NCBI GenBank assembly: GCA_016463045.1
Contig: JAEMSB010000007.1
Span: forward strand, 1-24,108
From: Niveispirillum sp.
GTDB lineage: Bacteria > Pseudomonadota > Alphaproteobacteria > Azospirillales > Azospirillaceae
Direction: 5' to 3'
Length of the DNA: 24,108 bases
The notes beneath the pieces were generated by a model, which saw nothing but the letters and a program-made list of their open reading frames with translations, did not search any database and had not been told where the DNA came from. Positions within the stretch are counted from its first letter, which is position 1; every line of letters begins with the position of its first letter. Of this stretch, positions 1 to 7,492 are shown in pieces. A program made the translations under genes and the position numbers.

Positions 1-1272
1 GAGCGGGTCCTTGTGGGGGCTGGAACCGTGCTGCGCGGTGTCCTGCGGATTGATGCCTTCGGCGATGGTCATATCCGCATCGGTGACGGGTGCTATGTCG
101 GTGACGATACGATCATCAGTGCGGCTGCCCGGGTGGATATCGCGGATCATGTGCTGATCGCCCATGGCGTGCAGATATTTGACAATAACACACACCCCCT
201 CACGGCAGCCGCACGGCGCAGGCATTTCGAGGCGATCCTGGCGGGCCGCACAGCGACCCCCGCCATCGACAGCGCCGCTGTCCATATCGGGACGGGTGCC
301 TGGATCGGGATGAACAGCCTGATCATGAAAGGGGTGCGGATTGGTGCCGGTGCGGTTGTGGCTGCCGGCTCCGTTGTCGTGTCCGACATACCCGCTGGCT
401 GGCTGGCGGGGGGAAATCCCGCCCGGCCCTTGAAGCCGGTGGAAGCCGATGCTGCCTGTTTGCCCGTGGTCGGCCCCGACCTGTCGGTACGCTGGCCGGA
501 CTATGGCGCGACAAAGGCGGTCACGTCCGGTAACTGTCAGTCCCTGGCAGCTGGAGGGGGGGCCTGGTATCCACCTGTGATGGCTGCCGCCCCCACGGCC
601 CAGCAGCGGCTTTACAGCCATGATTACCTGACCGACGCCACCCGCCTGCTGGAGCGGCTGGAACATGACGCCTACACTCAATATTTGCGGCACTTTTATG
701 CTGAGGGACGGGCGCGTTTCGGAGCTGACTGGCGCTATGCCGACATTGTCACCGTCCTTTTGTGCCTGTCCGACCTGATCCGTCCCCGCGATTACCTTGA
801 GATCGGTGTCCGTCGTGGCCGCAGTGCCTGTGCCGTGGCCAGCCGTGCCCCGGAATGCCGCATGGACCTGTTTGACATGTGGGTCAACAATTATGCTGGC
901 ATGAGCAATCCGGGCCCCGAGCTGGTGGCGGCAGAGCTGGCCAAGGTTGGGCACAAGCCGGGCCTGGCACGGTTCATTGATGGGGATTCACACCAGACTC
1001 TGCCGGCCCATTTTGCGTCACATCCCGACGCCGCCTATGATCTGATCACGGTTGATGGCGATCACAGTCTGGATGGTGCCGCGCAGGACCTGTTCGACGT
1101 GCTGCCACGCCTGCGGATCGGTGGTGCCGTAGTCTTCGACGATATCGCCCATCCAGCCCATCCGGAGCTCTGGATGCTGTGGCAGCGGATGGTCGTCGAA
1201 GATCCGCGTTTCTCCAGTTTCAGCTATCGTGAGGCCGGCTATGGTGTCGGCTTTGCGATCCGTCTGGCCTGA
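1..1272 (+). CDS. Hexapeptide acyltransferase-methyltransferase fusion (5' partial)
   Basis: The reading frame is open to the left edge of the window, and the first codons read as left-handed beta-helix sequence, so the true start lies upstream. Counting from the in-frame GTG at base 13, residues 1-145 are a hexapeptide-repeat acyltransferase of the WbbJ/NodL type. It has the conserved FDNNTHP segment with probable catalytic His61 and a closing GGNPARPLKP motif. Residues 195-419 are a class I SAM-dependent methyltransferase resembling the Methyltransf_24/CmcI group, with glycine loop EIGVRRGRS (263-271), VDGDHS (347-352) and an acidic FDDI (375-378). A roughly 50-residue Gly/Ala/Pro-containing linker joins the halves. 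The fold calls are from motifs. The inference is one polypeptide that both acylates and methylates a sugar. The next gene follows after 11 bases, so they are probably co-transcribed. The exact acceptor is unknown. Confidence 0.8.
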   Translation, partial: ERVLVGAGTVLRGVLRIDAFGDGHIRIGDGCYVGDDTIISAAARVDIADHVLIAHGVQIFDNNTHPLTAAARRRHFEAILAGRTATPAIDSAAVHIGTGAWIGMNSLIMKGVRIGAGAVVAAGSVVVSDIPAGWLAGGNPARPLKPVEADAACLPVVGPDLSVRWPDYGATKAVTSGNCQSLAAGGGAWYPPVMAAAPTAQQRLYSHDYLTDATRLLERLEHDAYTQYLRHFYAEGRARFGADWRYADIVTVLLCLSDLIRPRDYLEIGVRRGRSACAVASRAPECRMDLFDMWVNNYAGMSNPGPELVAAELAKVGHKPGLARFIDGDSHQTLPAHFASHPDAAYDLITVDGDHSLDGAAQDLFDVLPRLRIGGAVVFDDIAHPAHPELWMLWQRMVVEDPRFSSFSYREAGYGVGFAIRLA

Positions 1273-1283
1273 CGGTCCTGGCC

Positions 1284-2783
1284 ATGTTCAGCGAGTCCGC
1301 CGCCTTGGCCCAGGTCCGCGCCCGGTTGATGGCCTTGGTGCAGGAAGGCTTCCCCCCAGCACCGGGGGTGCCGCGCATTCTGGTGCCTGTCATTCCCTGG
1401 TACGAAACCTGTGTGCCGCATTTCAGCATTCTGGCCGCTTTGCTGCTGGCCCGGCGCGGGCAGGTGCAGCCGGTCTTTATCGTGCAGGACCTGCCCTGGC
1501 CGGCCGACGCTGGCTACCGGCTGGCAGAACTGGCGGCGTTGGCCCCGCTGCTGGAAGCCCTGGCCAGCCATTGGCCCGTCCATCGTCTGTCCGACCAGCA
1601 GCCGGGGGCGGTGATCGACACAGCCATCCTGGAGGCCGCCGTGAAGTGGGATGTGCGGCACTGGCTGGGTCGAGGGGCAATCACGCCGGAAGGGGTTGAT
1701 GGGCAGTCACAGCGATGTCGGACAGCCGGGGAGGCCATCATGAGGCGGCTTTCGCCCCTGCTGTCTCTGCCCGGCGTTGACCGCATCCTGGTGCCCGGTG
1801 GCGTGGTCAATGGCAGCCTGATCTATCGCCGTATGGCGGTCGCCGCAGGCCTGCGTACCTTCTGCTATGACGCGGGACCGGGTCTGATCGTGACCGGAAC
1901 GGAAGGACCAGGCGGCCATCACAGCGACCTTGTTCCCTTGTTCGAGCGCGTTGTCGAGGACTGGCCACAGGCTCATGACGGTATGGTGTCAGAGGCGCAA
2001 GCCCTGCTGGCCGACCGTGAACGTGGCCAGGACCGGATCATCCGTATCCCTTTTCAGGCAGACCGTGACACCCTGGCGGGGGATATTGTCTTCTTCCTAT
2101 CGCGTGAGCATGATTCGAACTGGCTGGATCGCGACTGTCTGTTCGACACCCAGAGTGAATGGCTATGTTGGACAATCCCGCGCCTGCTGGCGGCCCGACC
2201 GGATCTGCGGATTACGGTGCGCGGCCATCCGCGCGGCCGGCTTTATCCTTGCCGCCTCAGTGACCGGGCGCTGACGGACCTCACAACCTTGCTGCCGGCG
2301 GACAGCCGGGTCCGGATCATCGCCAAGGATGAGGATATTTCCTCCTACGACCTGATGCGACGGGCGCGGCTGGTGACGGCCGGTCCTTCCACGACCTGCC
2401 TGGAAGCGGCCATGATGGGCCGGCCCGTCATCTCTACCCATGTCTCCAGCTTCACGCGGGCGGCTGGCATCGCCGTGCGTCCGGTCGATCGTGATACGTA
2501 TTTGGCGATGTTGAGCCGGCCAGAAGCGCCCCCGCCCGTCGATCCGCATCGGGCCGCCCTGATGTACTGGCTGCTGGAACGCACCAGCCGTCTGCTGACC
2601 CGCTGCAATCCGATCCCTGATGATCTGGCAGCCTGGACAGATCGCCCGATCCCGGAATGGCTGTCGGATCCCGCCGCCCTTTACCTGATCACCATGCTGG
2701 AAACAGGCCGTTCCATTCAGGAACAGCGGGCGATTGATGCGCTGCCCCTACTCATGGCTGGCTCCGGGCCAGGGCCTGCGTGA
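1284..2783 (+). CDS. GT-B-like capsule/polysaccharide glycosyltransferase-type protein
   Basis: This 499-residue soluble protein has no signal peptide or membrane segment. An N-terminal Rossmann-like half starts with RILVPVIPWYETC (31-43) and a hydrophobic strand near 63-71. A second half contains IVFFLSREHDSNW (268-280), a RGHPRG turn (313-318) and AGPSTTCLEAAMMGRPV (366-382). The last resembles the nucleotide-binding C-terminal helix of GT-B enzymes and of capsule-synthesis (KpsS/CapsuleSynth-like) proteins. I infer that it transfers a sugar during surface polysaccharide assembly, and transfer of the nonulosonate made by the neighbouring operon is one possibility. No strong Shine-Dalgarno is seen before the ATG. 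The 3' end overlaps the oppositely oriented kinase gene by 32 bases (2752-2783). The family assignment is tentative. Confidence 0.7.
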   Translation: MFSESAALAQVRARLMALVQEGFPPAPGVPRILVPVIPWYETCVPHFSILAALLLARRGQVQPVFIVQDLPWPADAGYRLAELAALAPLLEALASHWPVHRLSDQQPGAVIDTAILEAAVKWDVRHWLGRGAITPEGVDGQSQRCRTAGEAIMRRLSPLLSLPGVDRILVPGGVVNGSLIYRRMAVAAGLRTFCYDAGPGLIVTGTEGPGGHHSDLVPLFERVVEDWPQAHDGMVSEAQALLADRERGQDRIIRIPFQADRDTLAGDIVFFLSREHDSNWLDRDCLFDTQSEWLCWTIPRLLAARPDLRITVRGHPRGRLYPCRLSDRALTDLTTLLPADSRVRIIAKDEDISSYDLMRRARLVTAGPSTTCLEAAMMGRPVISTHVSSFTRAAGIAVRPVDRDTYLAMLSRPEAPPPVDPHRAALMYWLLERTSRLLTRCNPIPDDLAAWTDRPIPEWLSDPAALYLITMLETGRSIQEQRAIDALPLLMAGSGPGPA

Positions 2784-3732
2784 ACTTGGCCCACTCAGCG
2801 GCGGGCACTGCCTGGCCCTGCGTATGTCGCTGACACAGCAGCAGCAGTGATCGCAAGGCCAGCTGGGCGATGATCCTGCGCAGATAGGCTTGGTCTGGTG
2901 TATTCCCATAGGCCTTGGCGAAGCTGTCCCACAGATGGCCGGCGGTATCCGGTGGACCGGTATCAATAAACCGGTCCATCACCATGGCCAGATCGCAAGC
3001 CGGTGACAGGTGACTGAGGGTTGCCGTCTCGAAATCGACAAACCAGGGTAGCCCGTCTTCCAAGCTGAAGCAGACGTTGCTGTAATTCAGGTCGCCGTGC
3101 AGGGGGTGGGTATCCCCGCCCGTCAGCAGGCGGCTGTCAAACCGCAGCTCCCGATGGCATAGCCAGTCTGTGACCGCTGCCGGTACCCCGGTCGGTGTAT
3201 TCCTGCGGTATCTGGTTGCCATGTCCTGCAGGGCCGCATATCGGGCGTCCGTTCGCCCGGCGATCACGGAACGCAACGGGCTGACCGTCAGGGCGGCATG
3301 CAGTCGGGCCAGGGCAGTGCCCAGCCGTTCCAGGTCTGTGGTATCGGCATGCGCATAGCGGTGCGGGCGGTAAGGGCTGGCGAACCAGCCCCCTCCGGTC
3401 GGGTCTGGTCTGGGAAAGCCAGGGACCGGCGGGCAGACGGGCAGGCCCTGCGCCGCCAGTCCGTCGCTCAACGCCTGCGCCAGATGGTGGCGATCCAATG
3501 CCTCTGCGGGGACAAAGCGGATGAAAAGCGCTTCGCAGCCACCGCCTACCACATGCTTGCCAGGCAGTGTCCGCCCCTCGCCCCAAAGCTGGAAGACGGG
3601 AGTGTCCGCCGACAGGGCCAGGATGATGCGCAGCCTGTCGGCCTCCTCTGCCCCGGCCGGGATCAGGCGGGGGGCGGTCGGACGCAGGGCGGCGAATGCC
3701 GCTTCTGCCGGCAGGTCAGGCAGACAGGTCAT
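2752..3732 (-). CDS. APH-fold small-molecule kinase, last gene of nonulosonate operon
   Basis: This 326-residue protein belongs to the aminoglycoside/choline phosphotransferase superfamily. The Brenner catalytic motif HGDLNYSN is at 212-219, with catalytic Asp214 and Asn219, and the metal-binding VDFE follows at 232-235. The N-terminal lobe is divergent, with a glycine-rich GGG at 63-65. An upstream in-frame ATG exists, but its extension reads as the antisense-like shadow of the preceding gene. The ATG at 3732 gives a 17-base overlap with the preceding gene's stop and is preferred. Family members phosphorylate small hydroxylated molecules (choline, homoserine, sugars, aminoglycosides). Being the terminal gene of a sugar operon, directly coupled to the divergent NeuB-like gene, suggests a sugar intermediate as substrate, which is inference. 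Antibiotic resistance is an unlikely role given the context. Confidence 0.8.
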   Translation of the reverse strand: MTCLPDLPAEAAFAALRPTAPRLIPAGAEEADRLRIILALSADTPVFQLWGEGRTLPGKHVVGGGCEALFIRFVPAEALDRHHLAQALSDGLAAQGLPVCPPVPGFPRPDPTGGGWFASPYRPHRYAHADTTDLERLGTALARLHAALTVSPLRSVIAGRTDARYAALQDMATRYRRNTPTGVPAAVTDWLCHRELRFDSRLLTGGDTHPLHGDLNYSNVCFSLEDGLPWFVDFETATLSHLSPACDLAMVMDRFIDTGPPDTAGHLWDSFAKAYGNTPDQAYLRRIIAQLALRSLLLLCQRHTQGQAVPAAEWAKFTQALARSQP

Positions 3733-4771
3733 GCCACCCCACCGGTTGCCCAGCCACGACGCCACGGACCAGGCATCGGCCGGCGGCCTCCTCCCATTGT
3801 TCCACCCGGATGCCGCGGGCGGGAAAGGCAAAACGGACCGTCTCCAGCGAAAGAGGTTCGCCCGGTGCAAGATCGCGGGCGGCGACCAGCCCCATGCGGG
3901 ACAGTTTGCGCGGGCGGTCTCGGTCCAACGGTCGGAATTCGCGGCCCAGGGCGGTATGGATGGTGGCGCAGGCTTTCTGGACGCGAGCGACCTGGCCGAT
4001 GGGCAAGGCATGGGCCACGTCCTGTTCCCCGTCCAGACCATCCGGGCAGACGCCCTTTTCCAGCAGGCTGGCCCCCAGGGCGGTAGCGGCGTACAGCATC
4101 TCCTCCCCATGATGATGGTCCGACAGACCGAACGGCAGGCCCAGACTGCGGCCAAGAGATACCATGAAGCGCAGGTCATGGCGTTCCGGCCCGGCCGGCG
4201 GCGGATAGGGACTGTGTTCCACCAGCAGCCGGTCTGCACCACCGGCGCGTGCCCAGCTGACGGCGCGGTCGATCTCCTCCAGGCTGCTGTCGCCGGTATC
4301 GATCAGCAGGGGCCGGCCGGTAGCGGCCATAGCGGTAATCAGCGGCTGATGGACGATGTTGGACGTGGCGACCTTCAGCCCATCGACATCCAGATCCAGC
4401 GCGAAACGCAGTCCTGTCAGATCGTAGATCGACAGAACGATCCCCATGCCACGGTCGCGGGCACGTCCAAAGATGCGTTCGTAGGTGGGCAACGGCACGA
4501 CCTTGCGTTCAATCAACCGACGATACGGTTCCTCGCGCATCACCCCCTGTCGGTCGGGGTAGCGGATCGCCGTACCGTCATCGAGGCAGATATCAGGATC
4601 GTGCAGTACCTCTCCCTTGATTACCTTCACCCCGGCTTCCGCCAGCCGATCCACCATCTCCAGGGCCAGCCCTTCATCCTGGTTGAAGAAGGTACCGATG
4701 TCCGGCAGGAACAGCGGGGCGCCGCCCGGGGTAACCGTATGGGAACCCAGGTTGAAGGGTGTGAAGGACAT
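3716..4771 (-). CDS. Divergent NeuB/SpsE-family synthase-like protein with C-terminal SAF domain
   Basis: This 351-residue protein aligns by eye over its length with the canonical NeuB at 8138-9238, but many signature residues differ. AEAGVNH is replaced by PDIGTFFNQD (23-32). KYQT corresponds to KGEV (52-55). KIPSGE becomes KVATSN (133-138), STGM becomes DTGD (158-161), the HC pair becomes EH (185-186), SDHT becomes SDHH (217-220) and EKHFT becomes EKGVC (238-242). A SAF/antifreeze-like domain occupies about 288-351. NeuB enzymes condense PEP with a 6-carbon aminosugar to make 9-carbon nonulosonates. The barrel and the SDH and EK elements remain, so it may be an aldolase/synthase of altered specificity or a non-catalytic partner. 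The ATG at 4771 is chosen because AGGAGG lies 7 bases upstream. Stop and start overlap the previous gene as TGATG. Confidence 0.8.
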   Translation of the reverse strand: MSFTPFNLGSHTVTPGGAPLFLPDIGTFFNQDEGLALEMVDRLAEAGVKVIKGEVLHDPDICLDDGTAIRYPDRQGVMREEPYRRLIERKVVPLPTYERIFGRARDRGMGIVLSIYDLTGLRFALDLDVDGLKVATSNIVHQPLITAMAATGRPLLIDTGDSSLEEIDRAVSWARAGGADRLLVEHSPYPPPAGPERHDLRFMVSLGRSLGLPFGLSDHHHGEEMLYAATALGASLLEKGVCPDGLDGEQDVAHALPIGQVARVQKACATIHTALGREFRPLDRDRPRKLSRMGLVAARDLAPGEPLSLETVRFAFPARGIRVEQWEEAAGRCLVRGVVAGQPVGWHDLSA

Positions 4772-5433
4772 CAGGTTTCCTCCTGGCGGCGGGTGCAAAG
4801 CCATTCGGCAAGGGCCAAATCACCGGCATCGTCGATATCGACGGAACGGGCGCGCGGCATGGTGATCCAGCAGGGGGGGGTGCTGTGGAAATCCGCCCCG
4901 GCCAGCAGCCGCTCGACCCGTATGACATAGACGGCACCATTGGGCAAAAAGACACGTCCCGGGTCGTTCGCCAATAAGGGCGATAGCCGCTCTCCTTCTG
5001 CCTGCTGCAACCAGTGGGCTGGCTTCTCGGGCACGCAGACACTGATGCAGGCATCGGCCCCTGTCCGCCGGCACTGGTCGATGGCAGCATTGATATCGGC
5101 GGCTGTGCGGAAGGGACTGGTCGGCTGCAGCAGTACCGCGAAGTCAAACGGTTCGGCCAGATCGTGCAGGACCTGACGCATGACCTCAACATTGCGCACC
5201 GCATCGCCGGCCAGGGCGGCGGGGCGGGACAGGGCCAGCAGGCGCGGCCGGTCGACGGCGCGCGCCAGAACGGTCGGGTCATCGCTGCTGAGCACCAGCC
5301 TGTCCAGGTCGCTGGCTTCTGCCGCGTCCAGTGTCCAGTCGATCAGCGGTCGCCCCCCCAACGGGCGCAGGTTCTTGCCTGGCAGACGCCGCGAACCGGC
5401 ACGGGCCGGGATAATGCCAAGCGTCCGGTTCAT
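4771..5433 (-). CDS. legF: CMP-nonulosonate (legionaminate/sialate) synthetase
   Basis: This 220-residue cytidylyltransferase activates a nonulosonic acid with CTP to give the CMP-sugar donor. The family's N-terminal nucleotide loop IIPARAGSRRLPGKN is at 7-21, LLQPTSPFRT at 101-110, and the metal-binding SVDIDD near the C-terminus at 197-202. Length matches bacterial NeuA/LegF/PseF catalytic domains. The ATG at 5433 is chosen over a start 57 codons upstream because the longer frame would read through the preceding gene and lacks family similarity. The ATG overlaps the preceding stop as ATGA, and the gene ends in TGATG with the next. Legionaminate specificity is inferred from the LegB/LegC/LegG/PtmE neighbours, since motifs alone cannot separate NeuA, LegF and PseF. 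An 8-C tract encodes Thr-Pro-Pro at 185-187. Confidence 0.88.
   Translation of the reverse strand: MNRTLGIIPARAGSRRLPGKNLRPLGGRPLIDWTLDAAEASDLDRLVLSSDDPTVLARAVDRPRLLALSRPAALAGDAVRNVEVMRQVLHDLAEPFDFAVLLQPTSPFRTAADINAAIDQCRRTGADACISVCVPEKPAHWLQQAEGERLSPLLANDPGRVFLPNGAVYVIRVERLLAGADFHSTPPCWITMPRARSVDIDDAGDLALAEWLCTRRQEET
4779..4784 (-). promoter_or_regulatory. Shine-Dalgarno deciding the start of the divergent NeuB-like gene
   Basis: On the minus strand AGGAGG lies 7 bases before the ATG at 4771 and inside the end of the CMP-synthetase gene. This is one of the best ribosome-binding sites in the operon, and it rules against the longer in-frame start 11 codons upstream. Confidence 0.75.
4873..4880 (-). 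repeat. C8 homopolymer inside the CMP-synthetase gene
   Basis: Eight consecutive C residues on the coding strand (G on the + strand) encode part of the Thr-Pro-Pro run near residue 185. The reading frame is intact in this sequence. A slippage event would remove the conserved SVDIDD end. Proline-rich coding in GC-rich DNA can generate such tracts without function. Confidence 0.5.
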
Positions 5434-6521
5434 CCCGCCCCGTCCCCGTGGTCCTGGCGGGCGCGGTTCAGATCGTCGATGCGACCGATATCGATCCAGT
5501 AATCCTGCAACGGATAGGCATGAACCGGCAGCCCGCGCGCCATGGCCAGCGACAGCAGGTCGGTCATGTCCATGCGGGGATTGGCCGGCTCTCGGGTCTG
5601 GCACTCACGCAACAGTTCCACCATGCGCCAGTCCAGGCAGTAGATGCCGGCATTGACCGGCACCTCGATGGTTGGCTTTTCGCGCAGCGCCGCGATGCGG
5701 CTGCCCGCCAGGTCCAGCACGCCATAAGGAATATCGACCATGTGCGGCTTGGCGCAGACCGTGGCGGCGCCCCCCTGATCACGATGGAAGTCCAACAGGT
5801 GGGGGAAGTGCAGACGCGTTACGACATCGCCATTGATGACGATGATCGGCTTGGTCTCTGTTGCTGTCAGCAGGCCCAGGGCGCCAGCCGTACCCAGAGG
5901 GCCTTGTTCTTGCAGATACTGGATGGAGACATCCCATTCCCGTCCATCGCCGAAATGGCTGATGATCTGCTCGGCTTTGTAGTTCACGGCAAAGCAGAAG
6001 CGGTGGAAGCCCTGCCCTGCGAACTGCGTCAGAATATGCTCCAGCAGGGGCTTTGACCCCAGGGGAAGCATTGGTTTCGGCACGTCCTCCGTCAGGGGGC
6101 GGAGCCTTGTGCCCAGGCCGCCGGCCATCACGAAGACCAGATTGTCGTGGCGTGGCATGGCGCGCAGCAACTGCCGTTCTGAAACGACATCAACGACACA
6201 TCCGTGATCATCGACGATGGGCAGCTGCGCGCGTCGGGTGCGGCGCATCCGGGCCAGCCAGCGGCCCGGCCCCTCGCTGCGCAGTGCCAGTTCCGGCACG
6301 GCATTCATATGGGCTGTGACCGAGGCGTCCAGCCCCGCCCCAGCCAGAAGGGCGCGACGGATATCTCCATCCGTCAGGGTTCCCATTGGTCGCCGCTCCC
6401 CATCCACGACCACGGCGATTTTCGACAGGCTCTGCTCGATGGCGCGCAGGGCATCGCGCAGACTGCCGCTGCTGTCGATTAGTTCCACAGGAGGGCGGGG
6501 CTGACTGCGCCGATCCGCCAT
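5430..6521 (-). CDS. ptmE: CBS-domain sugar-1-phosphate nucleotidyltransferase (PtmE-like)
   Basis: This 363-residue protein has two N-terminal CBS-type repeats (about 10-65 and 66-122). A nucleotidyltransferase domain follows with GGLGTR (134-139), PKP (148-150), PLGTAGAL (208-215) and NGDV (230-233). In Campylobacter the same architecture, PtmE, makes GDP-GlcNAc from glucosamine-1-phosphate pathway intermediates and so commits them to legionaminic acid. The same role, feeding the LegB dehydratase here, is inferred. CBS pairs usually bind adenine nucleotides, so feedback control is possible. The ATG overlaps the preceding methyltransferase stop as TGATG. All nucleotidyltransferase signature residues are intact, unlike the degenerate domain at 15411-16646. 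Confidence 0.87.
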   Translation of the reverse strand: MADRRSQPRPPVELIDSSGSLRDALRAIEQSLSKIAVVVDGERRPMGTLTDGDIRRALLAGAGLDASVTAHMNAVPELALRSEGPGRWLARMRRTRRAQLPIVDDHGCVVDVVSERQLLRAMPRHDNLVFVMAGGLGTRLRPLTEDVPKPMLPLGSKPLLEHILTQFAGQGFHRFCFAVNYKAEQIISHFGDGREWDVSIQYLQEQGPLGTAGALGLLTATETKPIIVINGDVVTRLHFPHLLDFHRDQGGAATVCAKPHMVDIPYGVLDLAGSRIAALREKPTIEVPVNAGIYCLDWRMVELLRECQTREPANPRMDMTDLLSLAMARGLPVHAYPLQDYWIDIGRIDDLNRARQDHGDGAG

Positions 6522-7492
6522 CAGCGCCTCCGTATGATGAATTGCAGCCGCGCGGATGGCCCCGTGGGCATGAGTGCGCCTGGGTCACGCAATACAGGCT
6601 CGAACAGGTCGGCGAAGATTTCGACCCATTCCCGCTTGATGTCGGGGCGCCGCTCCGCTGCGATGGCATCAGCCATGCGGTTCAGCACCGGAAACAGCGG
6701 TCGCAGCCCGACATTCCAGATCTGGGCGATGGCGCTGGGGAAGATATCGCGACACCCCACGATCTCTACCCGCTCATTCCTGCCGAACAACGCTTCCCAG
6801 CCGCTTTGCGACAGGATGCCGGGGTTGTTGTTCTGGCGGCCGCGGTTCATCAGGTCACGCCACGCCTGAGGCATGGCGGGCAGCAGCGCATCAAAACTCA
6901 AGGCACTGCGCCGGTCGGTCATGACGTCCAGGACAAGCCGTCCGCCAGGTCGGACCTTGTCCACGATATGGTCGAACGCGGTGGCGACGTCGGGCACCCA
7001 GTAGAGGCTGTTGCAGTAGGCCAGGTCCAGGCTCTCCGCCGGGATGGCGGCGGGTTGGCGCAGGTCGGCCTCCAGCAGGTGCTGATAGAAACCCAGCGGC
7101 CGGGCCTTGGCCAGCAATGCAGGCTTATGGTCCGTGCCCCATTGATATCCCCTGTCTGGACGCTGACGGATCTGCGGATTGTAATCGTCCGCCTGGTGCG
7201 CGAAGACATCGATCCCCTGGCTGACAATCTCCCGGCTGGTGGCAGGATGCACGGCCCCGCCGAACAGGTCGAATTCCGGTGCGAACCGGCCCCCGCACTT
7301 GAAGAAGCTGTTGACCCCGTCACCACAAGCGAAATCGGCCGCGTTTTCCCCTGGTGTGGGGCGCAGGTCGGTACCGGCCAGGCAATAGCTGGCCAGTGCC
7401 AGTCCATTTTCCGGCCGCAGCCACCACAGGCTGAGCGCACTTTCCAGGGTCTCCCGCAGGTCATGCCCGACCGGCACCATGTCAACGCCCAT
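6521..7492 (-). CDS. Class I SAM-dependent methyltransferase in nonulosonate operon
   Basis: This 323-residue protein has SAM-binding motif I as ADFACGDG (52-59), an acidic strand end near LLEADL (139-144), LDLAYCNSLYW (155-165) and the motif III-like VRPGGRLVLDV (180-190). The ATG at 7492 is preceded by an AAGGGG-like ribosome site and overlaps the previous stop as TGATG. The longer frame extends into that gene without family similarity. It probably methylates an oxygen, nitrogen or amide of the sugar or its intermediates. Position between the acyltransferase and the nucleotidyltransferase argues for a dedicated tailoring role. Campylobacter legionaminic acids carry N-methylated amidine groups, but nothing here identifies this gene as that enzyme. 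Confidence 0.8.
   Translation of the reverse strand: MGVDMVPVGHDLRETLESALSLWWLRPENGLALASYCLAGTDLRPTPGENAADFACGDGVNSFFKCGGRFAPEFDLFGGAVHPATSREIVSQGIDVFAHQADDYNPQIRQRPDRGYQWGTDHKPALLAKARPLGFYQHLLEADLRQPAAIPAESLDLAYCNSLYWVPDVATAFDHIVDKVRPGGRLVLDVMTDRRSALSFDALLPAMPQAWRDLMNRGRQNNNPGILSQSGWEALFGRNERVEIVGCRDIFPSAIAQIWNVGLRPLFPVLNRMADAIAAERRPDIKREWVEIFADLFEPVLRDPGALMPTGPSARLQFIIRRR

Noticed and set aside
2752..3732. Aminoglycoside-resistance gene
   Set aside because: The APH fold is shared by many metabolic kinases, and the gene is translationally locked into a sugar-biosynthesis operon.
3733..4242. N-terminal extension of the kinase to a 496-residue protein
   Set aside because: The extra 170 residues are the out-of-frame reading of the NeuB-like gene, rich in Trp/Arg/Pro, and unlike any APH-family N-terminus.
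3521..4930. 469-codon open frame on the plus strand
   Set aside because: Antisense to the kinase, NeuB-like and CMP-synthetase genes, with no domain motifs and no ribosome site.
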